A DNA stretch of 18,504 bases from Bacteroidia bacterium (GCA_018679315.1 JAHHLF010000198.1:1-18504); one strand, 5' to 3'; positions 1 to 8,450 are shown, counted from the stretch's first letter. The notes: a model not told the origin generated them from the letters alone. Program-made: numbers and translations.

Positions 1-1
1 T

Positions 2-1435
2 GTAGAAGACAAAGACCATCCCTATGTGCAGGAAAAACCCTTTGATTGGATCCGGGGCTATCAGGTCGGAGGCCGATCCCTGACCTGGGGTAGGGCCTGT
101 CAGCGATGGAGCGATTACGAATTTAAATCACCTAATAAAAACGGCTATGGCATAGAATGGCCCATAGGGTATGATGATATTTCACCCTGGTATTCCCATG
201 TAGAAAAATTTATTGGGGTTTGCGGAAACGAAGATGGGATCGAAGCCATGCCTGATGGCGAATTTTTGCCTCCTTTTGGCTTTAACTGCGTGGAACAACA
301 TATGCAGGACAAAATGAAGGAACACTTCCCGGATCGGCACCTGGTGCATGCCCGCTGGGCACATTTGACCGAACCGCAGGAGATACACCTGGAACAGGGC
401 CGGGGAAAATGTCAGGCCAGAAATCTATGTATGCGGGGGTGTCCTTTTGGGGGCTATTTTAGTTCGGTGTCCACCACTTTGCCCTGGGCTAAAAAAACGG
501 GCAATCTTACACTCAGGCCTTTCTCTGTCGTGCATTCCATTATATATGATGAAAATACGGGCAAGGCTTCAGGCGTAAAAGTGATCGATACCAACACAAA
601 GGAGGAACTCTATTATAAGGCGCGAATTATCTTTCTCAATGCCTCTGCACTCAATTCAAACCTGATCTTGCTCAATTCACAATCTGATCGTTTCCCAAAC
701 GGATTAGGGAATGATAATGGTCTTTTGGGAAAATATATCTGTTTTCATATTTATCGGGGATCTGCCGACGGTTTGATGGAAGGATTTGAGAATAAGTATT
801 TTTTTGGAAGAAATCCGACCGAACCTATTCTGGCTAATTTCCGGAATTTAAAAGAGCAAGAGATGGACTTCCAGGGAGGCTACACCACGTTCTGCGGTGC
901 TTATCGCAATAGAAAGGGAAGTGTTGGTGCGGATGCAGCACAACTCGGTGCAGATTTCAAACATGCATTGAGTGAACCTGGAGATTGGTACATATATATG
1001 TATATGCAAGGGGAGACTATCCCGAAAAAAGAAAATAGGGTATACCTCAGTAAGGATCAAACAGATCAATGGGGAATTCCCTTATTGGTTACGGATGTCG
1101 ACTATGATGAGAATGATGATAAAATGGTGGCCGACTTTTTGGAGCAGGCGGAAGCCATGTTAGAAAAAATTGGATGCACGGAAATTCTCTCCAGGGACAA
1201 CAGGCAACCACCCGGATTGGACATTCATGAAATGGGGGGTGTGCGAATGGGTAAAGATCCGGCTGATTCCCTCTTGAACGAATGGAACCAGATGCACCTT
1301 TGTGAAAATGTATTTGTAACAGATGGGGCCTGTATGACAAGTACTGGAAATCAGAGTCCTTCTATCTTATATATGGCGCTCACAGCCCGTGCGGCATCGT
1401 ATGCCGCTGAGCAATTTAAAAGGGGAGTCTTATAA
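2..1435 (+). CDS. GMC-family FAD sugar dehydrogenase, 5' end outside window
   Basis: Probable catalytic subunit of a membrane- or envelope-linked sugar/polyol dehydrogenase of the glucose-methanol-choline type, like the alpha subunits of FAD glucose, fructose and gluconate 2-dehydrogenases. The frame is open from base 2, and coding continues upstream of the GTG at 26, so this is a fragment lacking the N-terminal GxGxxG FAD-binding motif. The text GGRSLTWGR near bases 68-94 is typical of the family. A C-x5-C-x3-C pattern (Cys codons at 410, 428, 440; CQARNLCMRGCPFGG) matches the [3Fe-4S] ligand motif of FAD glucose dehydrogenase. The C-terminal GMC_oxred_C part holds HEMGG (His codon 1226) and TGNQSPS (Asn codon 1349), the expected catalytic His/Asn pair. 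It is followed by an oxidoreductase and a subunit-3-like partner, supporting a multi-subunit dehydrogenase. No cytochrome c subunit lies downstream, so it may lie upstream. Substrate not determinable. Confidence 0.88.
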   Translation, partial: VEDKDHPYVQEKPFDWIRGYQVGGRSLTWGRACQRWSDYEFKSPNKNGYGIEWPIGYDDISPWYSHVEKFIGVCGNEDGIEAMPDGEFLPPFGFNCVEQHMQDKMKEHFPDRHLVHARWAHLTEPQEIHLEQGRGKCQARNLCMRGCPFGGYFSSVSTTLPWAKKTGNLTLRPFSVVHSIIYDENTGKASGVKVIDTNTKEELYYKARIIFLNASALNSNLILLNSQSDRFPNGLGNDNGLLGKYICFHIYRGSADGLMEGFENKYFFGRNPTEPILANFRNLKEQEMDFQGGYTTFCGAYRNRKGSVGADAAQLGADFKHALSEPGDWYIYMYMQGETIPKKENRVYLSKDQTDQWGIPLLVTDVDYDENDDKMVADFLEQAEAMLEKIGCTEILSRDNRQPPGLDIHEMGGVRMGKDPADSLLNEWNQMHLCENVFVTDGACMTSTGNQSPSILYMALTARAASYAAEQFKRGVL

Positions 1436-1450
1436 TTATAACTAAAAACA

Positions 1451-2542
1451 ATGAATAAAAAAGTAGGTATTGGCCTGGTAGGCTCTCAATTTATCTCCAC
1501 AATACATGCAGAGGCGCTTAAAAGTGTAGCTGATGCAGAGATCCTTGCTGTGATGTCGCCCACAGCAGGCAATGCCGAAGCATTTGCCAAGGAACATAAT
1601 ATCCCTGATTATTTCACAGAGCTGGATTCTATGATGGCAATGGATGCCATAGATCTGATCGTGATTGGTGCGCCTAATAATACCCATTGCGACATTACTT
1701 TGAAAGCAGCAGAGGCAGGAAAGCATATAGTAGTCGAAAAACCACTGTGCATGAACCTGGCGGAAGCCGATCTGATGATCGATGCCTGTAAAAAAGCTAA
1801 GGTGAAATTGATGTATGCCGAAGAACTCTGCTTCACACCTAAATATGTACGATTAAAAGGATTGTTGGATGAAGGTGCTTTAGGTAGGCCTGTTTTATTA
1901 AAACAATCCGAGAAGCACGACGGACCTCATGCCGATCACTTCTGGGATGTGGAACGATCGGGTGGGGGAGTAACCATGGATATGGGATGTCATGCCATTC
2001 AATTTTTCAGATGGTTAAATGGGAATAATCCCATAAAATCGGTGTATGCCCAAATGGCTACCAGTGTCCATACGGACAAAACAGAAGGTGATGACAATGC
2101 CATCATCATCCTTGAATTTGAAAATGGTGTTTTGGCTATGGCAGAGGAGAGTTGGACTAAATTAGGAGGGATGGATGACAGGGCTGAAATACACGGCAGT
2201 GAAGGTGTGGCCTATGCAGATGTATTGCAAGGAAACTCAATACAAACCTATAGCACCAAAGGCGTGGGCTATGCCGTTGAAAAAGCGGGAACAACTGTGG
2301 GTTGGAGCTATACGATGTATGAAGAAATATGGAATTACGGCTTTCCACAGGAGTTCGAGCATTTCGTGGACTGCGTTAAAAATGACAAAGAACCTTTGGT
2401 CACCGGTGAAGATGGCAGGGCAGTGCTTGAAGTGATCTATGCGGCTTATGAATCAGCAGGAACAGGTAAAAAGGTGTATTTACCCTTTAAGACGGATGTG
2501 GATAAGCCCTATAAGCTTTGGAAAAAAAGAAATGAAAAATAA
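1451..2542 (+). CDS. Gfo/Idh/MocA-family NAD(P)-dependent oxidoreductase
   Basis: A 363-residue cytoplasmic dehydrogenase of the glucose-fructose oxidoreductase/inositol dehydrogenase family, which oxidises or reduces sugars and cyclitols with NAD(P). The N-terminal Rossmann fold shows GLVGSQF at residues 8-14. The family motif VVEKPL near residue 95 closes the nucleotide domain, and the C-terminal substrate domain carries DMGCHAIQFFRWL, whose Asp and His fit the catalytic D-x-x-x-H pattern. Length is normal and no signal peptide is seen. The gene starts 15 bp after the GMC gene and ends 6 bp before the subunit-3-like gene, so the three are probably cotranscribed. In Bacteroidota such neighbours often handle 3-keto sugars made by the GMC enzyme. 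That role is inferred from context only. Confidence 0.9.
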   Translation: MNKKVGIGLVGSQFISTIHAEALKSVADAEILAVMSPTAGNAEAFAKEHNIPDYFTELDSMMAMDAIDLIVIGAPNNTHCDITLKAAEAGKHIVVEKPLCMNLAEADLMIDACKKAKVKLMYAEELCFTPKYVRLKGLLDEGALGRPVLLKQSEKHDGPHADHFWDVERSGGGVTMDMGCHAIQFFRWLNGNNPIKSVYAQMATSVHTDKTEGDDNAIIILEFENGVLAMAEESWTKLGGMDDRAEIHGSEGVAYADVLQGNSIQTYSTKGVGYAVEKAGTTVGWSYTMYEEIWNYGFPQEFEHFVDCVKNDKEPLVTGEDGRAVLEVIYAAYESAGTGKKVYLPFKTDVDKPYKLWKKRNEK

Positions 2543-2548
2543 GGAGGC

Positions 2549-3100
2549 ATGGATAGGAGGCAGGCATTAAAATTAACATCGATCGCCGTGGGAGGAAGCG
2601 TGATCGGAGCAGAATTATTCCTGGTCGGCTGCAAAAACAATACGGTAGATGATGTTTTGTTCTCTGAAGAAGTACTGGCTCTTTTAGATGAAATCGGAGA
2701 AACCATTTTACCGGAAACAGAGCGATCGCCGGGGGCAAAGGCAGCCAAGATCGGCTTGTTTATGAAAGATATGGTTACCGATTGCTATTCGGATAAGGAA
2801 CAGCCCATTTTCATGAAAGGGATCCATGAAGTAAATAATACGTCGATCGACACATATTCACGGGGATTTTTAGAGCTGAATTCTCAAGAAAGGCTCAACT
2901 TATTATTGCAGTTTGATAAAGAAGCACAAAACAGAAATAATGAAGAAACTCCTCATTTTTTCTCGATGATGAAACAGTTGACAATTCTCGGGTATTTTAC
3001 CTCTGAACCGGGTGCCACCCAGGCGCTACGCTATAACCCAACTCCCGGTAAATTTATCGGCTGCATCCCGTATAAAAAAGGAGATAAGGCCTGGGCATAA
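2549..3100 (+). CDS. Gluconate 2-dehydrogenase subunit 3 family protein (exported)
   Basis: A 183-residue small partner of GMC dehydrogenases, comparable to the gamma subunit of gluconate and FAD glucose dehydrogenases or to LacC-type proteins. In those systems the partner carries the signal and is thought to bring the folded flavoprotein across the membrane. The N-terminus has an Arg-Arg pair (DRRQALK, residues 2-8), a glycine-rich hydrophobic stretch, and a lipobox-like LVGC at 25-28, suggesting Tat-like export and possible lipid attachment at Cys28. The family features EVLALLDEIGETILPET and a C-terminal region ending in a GCIPYKKGDKAW-like segment are visible. A strong AAGGAGG sits only one base before the ATG, an unusually short spacing. 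The stop overlaps the next ATG by one base. Confidence 0.85.
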   Translation: MDRRQALKLTSIAVGGSVIGAELFLVGCKNNTVDDVLFSEEVLALLDEIGETILPETERSPGAKAAKIGLFMKDMVTDCYSDKEQPIFMKGIHEVNNTSIDTYSRGFLELNSQERLNLLLQFDKEAQNRNNEETPHFFSMMKQLTILGYFTSEPGATQALRYNPTPGKFIGCIPYKKGDKAWA

Positions 3101-3816
3101 TGAAGATCATCCCTTGCTCAGACTACGATGAAATGAGCCAGCTGGCTGCTCAGTCGGTTCTCACAGAATTGAGACAAAAATCTGGTCAGTTGCTTTGTCC
3201 TGCTTCAGGTAATTCAGCAGTAGGCGTATATAATAAGCTAGCACACGCCATTCATGAGGATCCTCAAATCTTCGAGGAGCTACGCATTCTTATGTTGGAT
3301 GAATGGCATGGACTGGCAGCCGACGATCCCAACTCATGCAACGCCTTCCTAAACAAGTATCTGGTTCGGCCATTAGCCATATCCAAAGAGCGATGCTTTT
3401 TCTTTGACGGCAATACATCTGAACCGGAGAAAGAATGTGAGCGCATGGTAGCATTACTTAGCCAGCAAGGGCCTATTGACGTTTGTATTTTAGGAATGGG
3501 CATTAATGGTCATCTGGGATTCAATGAACCGGCAGCTAGCTTGTCACCCCATTGCCATCTATCCAAATTAAGTGAAACCTCAAAGAAACATGCTATGATC
3601 TGCTCCATGAGGAGTCCACCTGAATTTGGAATAACCCTGGGGATGGAAGACATCCTGCAATCAAAAAAGATCATTCTTTTACTAAGCGGAAAATCAAAAC
3701 AAGAGGTCATTGAAAAGTTGCTGTCAAAGGAAATAAGCCCACAGTTGCCCGCTTCTTTCTTATGGCAACATCCGAATGTGGAATGTTATCTTGATCGATT
3801 TGCGATAATAGAATAA
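3100..3816 (+). CDS. NagB-family glucosamine/galactosamine-6-phosphate isomerase-like protein
   Basis: A 238-residue cytoplasmic protein of the NagB/6-phosphogluconolactonase superfamily, which isomerises and deaminates aminosugar phosphates or hydrolyses phosphogluconolactone. The catalytic LDEWHGL segment holds Asp67 and Glu68, and the signature GMGINGHLGFNEP spans residues 132-144 with His138. Classical glucosamine-6-phosphate deaminase has Asp where this protein has Asn136, so the specificity may differ, perhaps galactosamine-6-phosphate. The early PASGNSAVGVY segment corresponds to the phosphate-binding loop region. Length is slightly short for NagB (about 266) and close to the AgaI and lactonase branches. 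The start overlaps the previous stop by one base (TAATG), indicating translational coupling with the sugar dehydrogenase partner. Family sure, exact reaction uncertain. Confidence 0.82.
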   Translation: MKIIPCSDYDEMSQLAAQSVLTELRQKSGQLLCPASGNSAVGVYNKLAHAIHEDPQIFEELRILMLDEWHGLAADDPNSCNAFLNKYLVRPLAISKERCFFFDGNTSEPEKECERMVALLSQQGPIDVCILGMGINGHLGFNEPAASLSPHCHLSKLSETSKKHAMICSMRSPPEFGITLGMEDILQSKKIILLLSGKSKQEVIEKLLSKEISPQLPASFLWQHPNVECYLDRFAIIE

Positions 3817-3945
3817 TACGAATGGTGATTACTCATGATGAGCATGTTGTTGTTAAATAAAAAAAGTGCGTCAGTTTTTTTGATATCTTGTAGAGACATT
3901 CGCAACCATTGCAAAATACCGGAATAACACCTAAAAATTTAGAAC

Positions 3946-4407
3946 ATGCCAACGTATGAATTAAAAGTTAATGGCGAAACACGCACCCTCGATGTGAGTG
4001 CAGATATGCCTTTAATGTGGGCCTTACGTGATCATCTAGATCTTGTAGGCACAAAGTATGGCTGCGGGATCGCCCAATGCGGTTCCTGTACGGTTCACGT
4101 AGATGGGGCGGCAGTCCGTAGCTGCGTGCTCACCGTAGATCAGGCCCAAGGAAAAGAGATCACAACCATTGAAGGGCTTTCAGAAGATGGATCCCATCCT
4201 GTACAAGAAGCCTGGAAGGAAGTAGATGTACCCCAATGTGGCTATTGCCAGGCTGGGCAGATCATGACGGCTTCGGCCTTTTTGAAGGACAATCCGAATC
4301 CTACAGAGGAGGAGATAAAAAGTGCAATGCATGGCAACATTTGCCGCTGCGCATCTTACAACCGTATTTTAAGAGCAGTTTCCATAGCTGCCGAGAACAT
4401 GTCCTAA
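3946..4407 (+). CDS. IorA-like [2Fe-2S] small subunit of a molybdenum hydroxylase
   Basis: A 153-residue electron-transfer subunit of the xanthine dehydrogenase family, of the stand-alone IorA (isoquinoline 1-oxidoreductase alpha) type. The N-terminal plant-ferredoxin-like domain has Cys40, Cys45, Cys48 and Cys60 (CGIAQCGSC then RSC). The C-terminal helical domain binds a second cluster through Cys98, Cys101, Cys133 and Cys135 (CGYC and CRC), in the usual order. All eight ligands are present and the length is that expected for the family. There is no signal peptide, so it must be exported, if at all, bound to the large subunit encoded 15 bp downstream. It takes electrons from the molybdenum centre. 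The next acceptor, often a cytochrome c, is not in the window. Confidence 0.95.
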   Translation: MPTYELKVNGETRTLDVSADMPLMWALRDHLDLVGTKYGCGIAQCGSCTVHVDGAAVRSCVLTVDQAQGKEITTIEGLSEDGSHPVQEAWKEVDVPQCGYCQAGQIMTASAFLKDNPNPTEEEIKSAMHGNICRCASYNRILRAVSIAAENMS

Positions 4408-4422
4408 CCCTAAAGCAGAATC

Positions 4423-6594
4423 ATGGAAACAATTAAAAAACCTTTGACATTCAGCCGCAGGGCATTTATGCGCACCAGTTCACTGGCTGGGGGCGGACTC
4501 CTGATCGGTTTCAATTTTGTAACCGCTTGTAAACCTAAAGTAGAGGCGCCTATAGACCTGGCCAATCTGAACTATAACGATTTTAATGCATTTATCAAGA
4601 TCGCAGATAACGGAGCTGTAACTATATTTTCTCCTAACCCTGAGATAGGACAAGGTGTTAAAACCTCAATGCCGATGATCATCGCCGAAGAACTCGATGT
4701 AGCCTGGGATATGGTACATGTAGAACAAGGTGTCCTCGATACAAATAATTATACGCGCCAGGTAGCTGGCGGAAGTCAATCCATCCGTTTTGGCTGGGAT
4801 GCCCTCAGACAGACTGGGGCAACAGCCCGACAAATGCTGGTCAATGCTGCCGCAGCCAAATGGGGTGTGGATGCAGCAGAGTGCACAACTAGTGAAGGTG
4901 TGATCACTAATGCTTCAGGGGAAACCCTAACGTATGGCGATGTGGTAAATGAAGCAGCCACTATGGAGGTACCCGAAGATGTCACCTTAAAAAGCGTAAA
5001 AGACTATAAGATCATCGGAACAGATAGAAGCAATGTGGATATCGACGAGATCATTACAGGAAAACCCCTTTTTGGGCTGGACTACAAAGCTGAAGGCATG
5101 CTCTATGCCTCTGTAATAAGACCTCCGGCTTTTGGACAGAAGTTGGTTTCTGTTGATGATGCAGGTGCCCGAGCAATAGATGGGGTATCCGATGTTATCC
5201 AATTCGGAAATAAGGTCGCTGTTCTGGCCAATGATACATGGACAGCCATGAAAGGCAAAGAAATGCTACGGCCTGTATGGGAAACGGAAACAGCTGCCGA
5301 AAGTACAGAACAACACGACAAGATATTGATGGGCTTATTAGATGGAAACGAATTCAGAACACTACGTGCTGATGGAGACGTAAAGAAAGCCTTTGCAGAG
5401 TGTGATCAAACTTTGGAACGCACATATGAATCGCCTTTCCTGCCGCACAATTGCCTAGAACCTATGAATTTCTATGCGAATGTAACCGATGAAAAGATCC
5501 ATTTGGTAGGTCCGATCCAGACACCTGAAGGAACAGCAAAGCGAATTGCTGAAATGCTAGAACGGAATTTTGATGAAGTCCATTTAGAGATGACCCGTAT
5601 GGGTGGGGGATTTGGGCGTAGGCTATATGGCGATTTTGCTATAGAAGCAGCAGAAATATCAAACATGGCTAAAAAGCCTGTCCTGGTTGTATTCAGTCGT
5701 GACGACGATATGGCAGATGGAATTTACAGACCTGCTATTAAGTACAGGATCAAAGCCGGTGTAAAAGATGGCAATGTGATCGCCTATCACCTCAAAGAAG
5801 CTTCGATCAATTCTAATATGTATGGACTGATCCCTAATTTCTTCCCGGCAGGAGCAATAGAAAATTATCAGGTAGATGCTGCCAAATATGACAGTAATAT
5901 CACAACCGGGGCCTGGCGGGCTCCGTATACTAATTTCCTGGCTTTCGCCGAGCAAAGCTTCTTTGATGAACTTGCCGAAATGATGGAAGTAGACCGGGTG
6001 CAATTGCGATTAGACCTCTTACAGAATGTGAAAGGCACAGATGATGAACGCATCCAATACTCTCCGGAGCGAATGGAGAAAGTTATTCAGGCAGCCGTTG
6101 AGAAGTCCGGATGGGGATCTCAACCGGAAGGCACGTACCAGGGCTTCGTGAATTACTATTGTCATAACAGTCATGTGGCCGAAGTAGCCGACGTGGTTAT
6201 AGAGGATGGCAGCCCGGTGGTTAAAAAAGTCACCTGTGTGGTAGATTGTGGTATTGTGATCAATCCTTTAGGGGCTAAGAATCAGGCTGAAGGAGGCGTG
6301 ATCGATGGTATTGGTCATTCGATGTATGGCGATTTTGGCTTTGAGAATGGCAAGCCAACGGCAACGAATTTTGACAAGTATCGACTTATAAGGATGAGGG
6401 AAGCCCCTCAGGTTGAAGTTCATTTTATGCAAAATGAACACTCACCAACCGGTTTGGGAGAACCTACGCTACCTCCGGCTGGAGGCGCCATCGCGAATGC
6501 GCTAAAAGCTGCCACAGGCAATAGATTGTACAATCAGCCTTTCTCAAAATACCCTGAGAAATTAAAGGCACCGGATAAAGAAATCCTTGGTTAA
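4423..6594 (+). CDS. IorB-like molybdopterin-binding large subunit, Tat-exported
   Basis: A 723-residue catalytic subunit of a xanthine-dehydrogenase-family hydroxylase, closest in layout to IorB and periplasmic aldehyde dehydrogenase large subunits. These hydroxylate N-heterocycles or oxidise aldehydes using water as oxygen source. SRRAFM at residues 11-16 is a Tat-type signal, followed by a hydrophobic stretch and VTAC with Cys36 as a possible lipid-attachment site, which places the enzyme in the envelope. Molybdopterin-contact motifs include PEIGQGVKTSMP, GGSQSIR, and GGGFGRR at residues 394-400. GLGEP places the expected catalytic Glu at 680. The MoaD gene starts one base after its stop. 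The substrate cannot be read from sequence; isoquinoline itself should not be assumed. Confidence 0.93.
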   Translation: METIKKPLTFSRRAFMRTSSLAGGGLLIGFNFVTACKPKVEAPIDLANLNYNDFNAFIKIADNGAVTIFSPNPEIGQGVKTSMPMIIAEELDVAWDMVHVEQGVLDTNNYTRQVAGGSQSIRFGWDALRQTGATARQMLVNAAAAKWGVDAAECTTSEGVITNASGETLTYGDVVNEAATMEVPEDVTLKSVKDYKIIGTDRSNVDIDEIITGKPLFGLDYKAEGMLYASVIRPPAFGQKLVSVDDAGARAIDGVSDVIQFGNKVAVLANDTWTAMKGKEMLRPVWETETAAESTEQHDKILMGLLDGNEFRTLRADGDVKKAFAECDQTLERTYESPFLPHNCLEPMNFYANVTDEKIHLVGPIQTPEGTAKRIAEMLERNFDEVHLEMTRMGGGFGRRLYGDFAIEAAEISNMAKKPVLVVFSRDDDMADGIYRPAIKYRIKAGVKDGNVIAYHLKEASINSNMYGLIPNFFPAGAIENYQVDAAKYDSNITTGAWRAPYTNFLAFAEQSFFDELAEMMEVDRVQLRLDLLQNVKGTDDERIQYSPERMEKVIQAAVEKSGWGSQPEGTYQGFVNYYCHNSHVAEVADVVIEDGSPVVKKVTCVVDCGIVINPLGAKNQAEGGVIDGIGHSMYGDFGFENGKPTATNFDKYRLIRMREAPQVEVHFMQNEHSPTGLGEPTLPPAGGAIANALKAATGNRLYNQPFSKYPEKLKAPDKEILG

Positions 6595-6595
6595 A

Positions 6596-6841
6596 ATGAA
6601 GATCAAATTTTTTGGAATGGCGGGGGATATTGTAGGAAGTCCTACTATATCCCTTCCCGCTTCAGAGATAGCCGGGATCAATAATGTTGCCGCCTTAAAA
6701 GCGTACTTGTACAAGACATATCCAAGATTGGGAGAGCTCAGTTCGATGGCAATAGCTGTGAATAAATCATATGCCAATGAAGACACATCCCTGGATTCCA
6801 TGGATGAGATTGCCCTAATTCCCCCTGTTAGCGGGGGATAA
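6596..6841 (+). CDS. moaD: MoaD, molybdopterin synthase sulfur-carrier subunit
   Basis: An 81-residue ubiquitin-like protein ending in PPVSGG, the di-glycine tail that MoeB adenylates and that then carries the thiocarboxylate used to sulfurate precursor Z. The ATG at 6596 is chosen over an in-frame TTG at 6587 because the latter lies inside the preceding gene and adds only three residues, while MKIKFFG is the usual MoaD beginning. It starts one base after the large-subunit stop and 11 bp before moaA. Its partner MoaE is not encoded in the window. Confidence 0.92.
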   Translation: MKIKFFGMAGDIVGSPTISLPASEIAGINNVAALKAYLYKTYPRLGELSSMAIAVNKSYANEDTSLDSMDEIALIPPVSGG

Positions 6842-6852
6842 TTATTAATAGA

Positions 6853-7836
6853 ATGCTGATAGATAATCACGGACGTACAATTAATTACTTACGCCTGGCT
6901 GTTACAGACCGTTGTAATTTAAGGTGCGCCTATTGTATGCCTGAGCATGGCGCTTTATTTGCCAAAAGAGATGCGCTTTTGTCCTTGGAGGAACTAAAGC
7001 GGGTAAGCTCGATTATGGTAGATATGGGCATCTCGAAGATCCGCATTACCGGCGGAGAACCCTTTGTCCGAAAAGATATCATGCCGCTGTTGGCACATTT
7101 GAGCGAGTTGAAAGGGCTGGAGGAGATATCAATTACGACGAATGCGACCGGGATTGGCCCTCATATCGAAGACTTGAAGCGATATGGGATCCGGAACATT
7201 AATGTAAGTCTGGACGCCATAAGACCGGAAACTTTTAAGAAGATCACTAAGCGCGATACATTTCAATATGTGTATGACAACCTGGTCCACCTGATCACAG
7301 AAGGCTTTAATGCGCGGATAAATTTTGTTGTGCTCGAGGATCAGAACATTGAAGACATTTATGCATTGATGGAATTGCAGGAGCGCTTCCCGATAGGCGT
7401 AAGATTTCTGGAGGAAATGCCTTTTAACGGTACAGATCGAAATTTCAATACCCTCCAATGGGATTACAAGAGAATTCTTGAGCATATCCAAAAGAGATAT
7501 CCTGATTTTACCAAAATAGAAGGCCCGGCTACATCAACCTCTATTAATTACCAGATCCCTGGTCACAAAGGCACGTTCGGACTTATCCCTTCCTTTAGCA
7601 GAACCTTTTGTGGGAGTTGTAACAGGATTAGAATAACCGCTACCGGCGATGTCATCACCTGTTTATACGGGAAACCAAAAGCGAACCTAAAGCAATTACT
7701 TGCTGACAATAAATCGGATAATGCCGTGCGTAATTTGATCAAAGATGTCCTCGGTAAACGGGCAAAGACCGGATTTGAGGCACAGCAACAAGATGAACTG
7801 GCATTCAAACGTTCAATGACGGCCATAGGCGGATAA
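6853..7836 (+). CDS. moaA: MoaA, GTP 3',8-cyclase (radical SAM)
   Basis: A 327-residue radical SAM enzyme catalysing the first step of molybdenum cofactor synthesis, the rearrangement of GTP to 3',8-cyclo-7,8-dihydro-GTP. The SAM-binding cluster motif CNLRCAYC gives Cys21, Cys25 and Cys28. The second, GTP-binding cluster is formed by Cys253, Cys256 and Cys270 (C-x2-C-x13-C) with the NRIRITATG Arg-rich stretch between. ITGGEPFVRKD is the usual glycine-rich SAM segment. The protein ends in AIGG, the conserved C-terminal Gly-Gly that enters the active site. Complete by length. The stop overlaps the next start by one base. MoaC, which completes cPMP formation, is not seen nearby. Confidence 0.97.
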   Translation: MLIDNHGRTINYLRLAVTDRCNLRCAYCMPEHGALFAKRDALLSLEELKRVSSIMVDMGISKIRITGGEPFVRKDIMPLLAHLSELKGLEEISITTNATGIGPHIEDLKRYGIRNINVSLDAIRPETFKKITKRDTFQYVYDNLVHLITEGFNARINFVVLEDQNIEDIYALMELQERFPIGVRFLEEMPFNGTDRNFNTLQWDYKRILEHIQKRYPDFTKIEGPATSTSINYQIPGHKGTFGLIPSFSRTFCGSCNRIRITATGDVITCLYGKPKANLKQLLADNKSDNAVRNLIKDVLGKRAKTGFEAQQQDELAFKRSMTAIGG

Positions 7837-8450
7837 TGATGAAGGAGACAACTACTAAGAGTGGACAGCAGCCTCTATATGGCTTATTACTGACCGGAGG
7901 GAAAAGTACCCGGATGGGAAGCGACAAGAGCTTGCTGGAATACCATGGAATGCCTCATTATGCTTATTTATTTCAATTACTGGATGCTGTTTGCGATCGT
8001 ACGTTTCTAAGTCTTAGAGAGGATCAGCTCGAACTTGCAGAGGGCAGGGACTATATTCTTGATCGAAATCAGTTCAGGGGTCCATTTAATGGAATGCTCA
8101 GTGCACATCAGGAATTTCCTGAAGTTTCCTGGCTCGTGCTGGCGTGCGACTTACCGCTAATGGATAAGTCCAGCTTACAATTGATGATCGAGAATCACAG
8201 GCAGGCCAATTTTGCTACGGCATTGGCGACACACAAGACCGGATTACCAGAACCTCTGGCGGCTATATGGACTTCGGAAGCGCTTCAGAAAGCCACTGAG
8301 TACTTGCCGCAATCTGACAGTAGTTGTCCTCGTAAATTTTTGTTACAACATTCAATAAAACTGGTTACCCCATTGCACGATGATGTCCTGATCAATGCCA
8401 ATGATAAAGAGGAATTTCAACAGAGCCTGAAAAAAGTAAAAAGCACATGA
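7836..8450 (+). CDS. mobA: MobA-like molybdenum cofactor guanylyltransferase
   Basis: A 204-residue nucleotidyltransferase of the MobA family, which attaches GMP to molybdopterin. The nucleotide-binding signature LLLTGGKSTRMGSDKSLL spans about residues 17-34, the metal-binding ACDLPLMD follows in mid-protein, and the C-terminal NANDKEEF corresponds to the NxNTPEDL segment. The start may be the ATG at 7836, overlapping the moaA stop, or the adjacent ATG at 7839. GMP addition is normally needed for DMSO-reductase-type enzymes, whereas the enzyme in this operon is of the xanthine dehydrogenase type, so it may serve other enzymes of the cell. Its 3' end overlaps the next gene by four bases. Confidence 0.88.
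   Translation: MMKETTTKSGQQPLYGLLLTGGKSTRMGSDKSLLEYHGMPHYAYLFQLLDAVCDRTFLSLREDQLELAEGRDYILDRNQFRGPFNGMLSAHQEFPEVSWLVLACDLPLMDKSSLQLMIENHRQANFATALATHKTGLPEPLAAIWTSEALQKATEYLPQSDSSCPRKFLLQHSIKLVTPLHDDVLINANDKEEFQQSLKKVKST

Noticed and set aside
3817..3860. CTCATGATGAG palindrome after the NagB-like gene as a terminator
   Set aside because: The stem is only 5 bp and no T-run follows.
3846..3890. Possible Bacteroidota promoter (TTG and TATCTTG) before the IorA-like gene
   Set aside because: The downstream box is one base short of TAnnTTTG and the nearest TTG is about 31 bp away, too far for a convincing pair.
4423..6594. Naming the large and small subunits as isoquinoline 1-oxidoreductase
   Set aside because: Architecture matches IorA/IorB, but the same layout serves many aldehydes and heterocycles. 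No substrate-specific feature was seen, so gene symbols were withheld.
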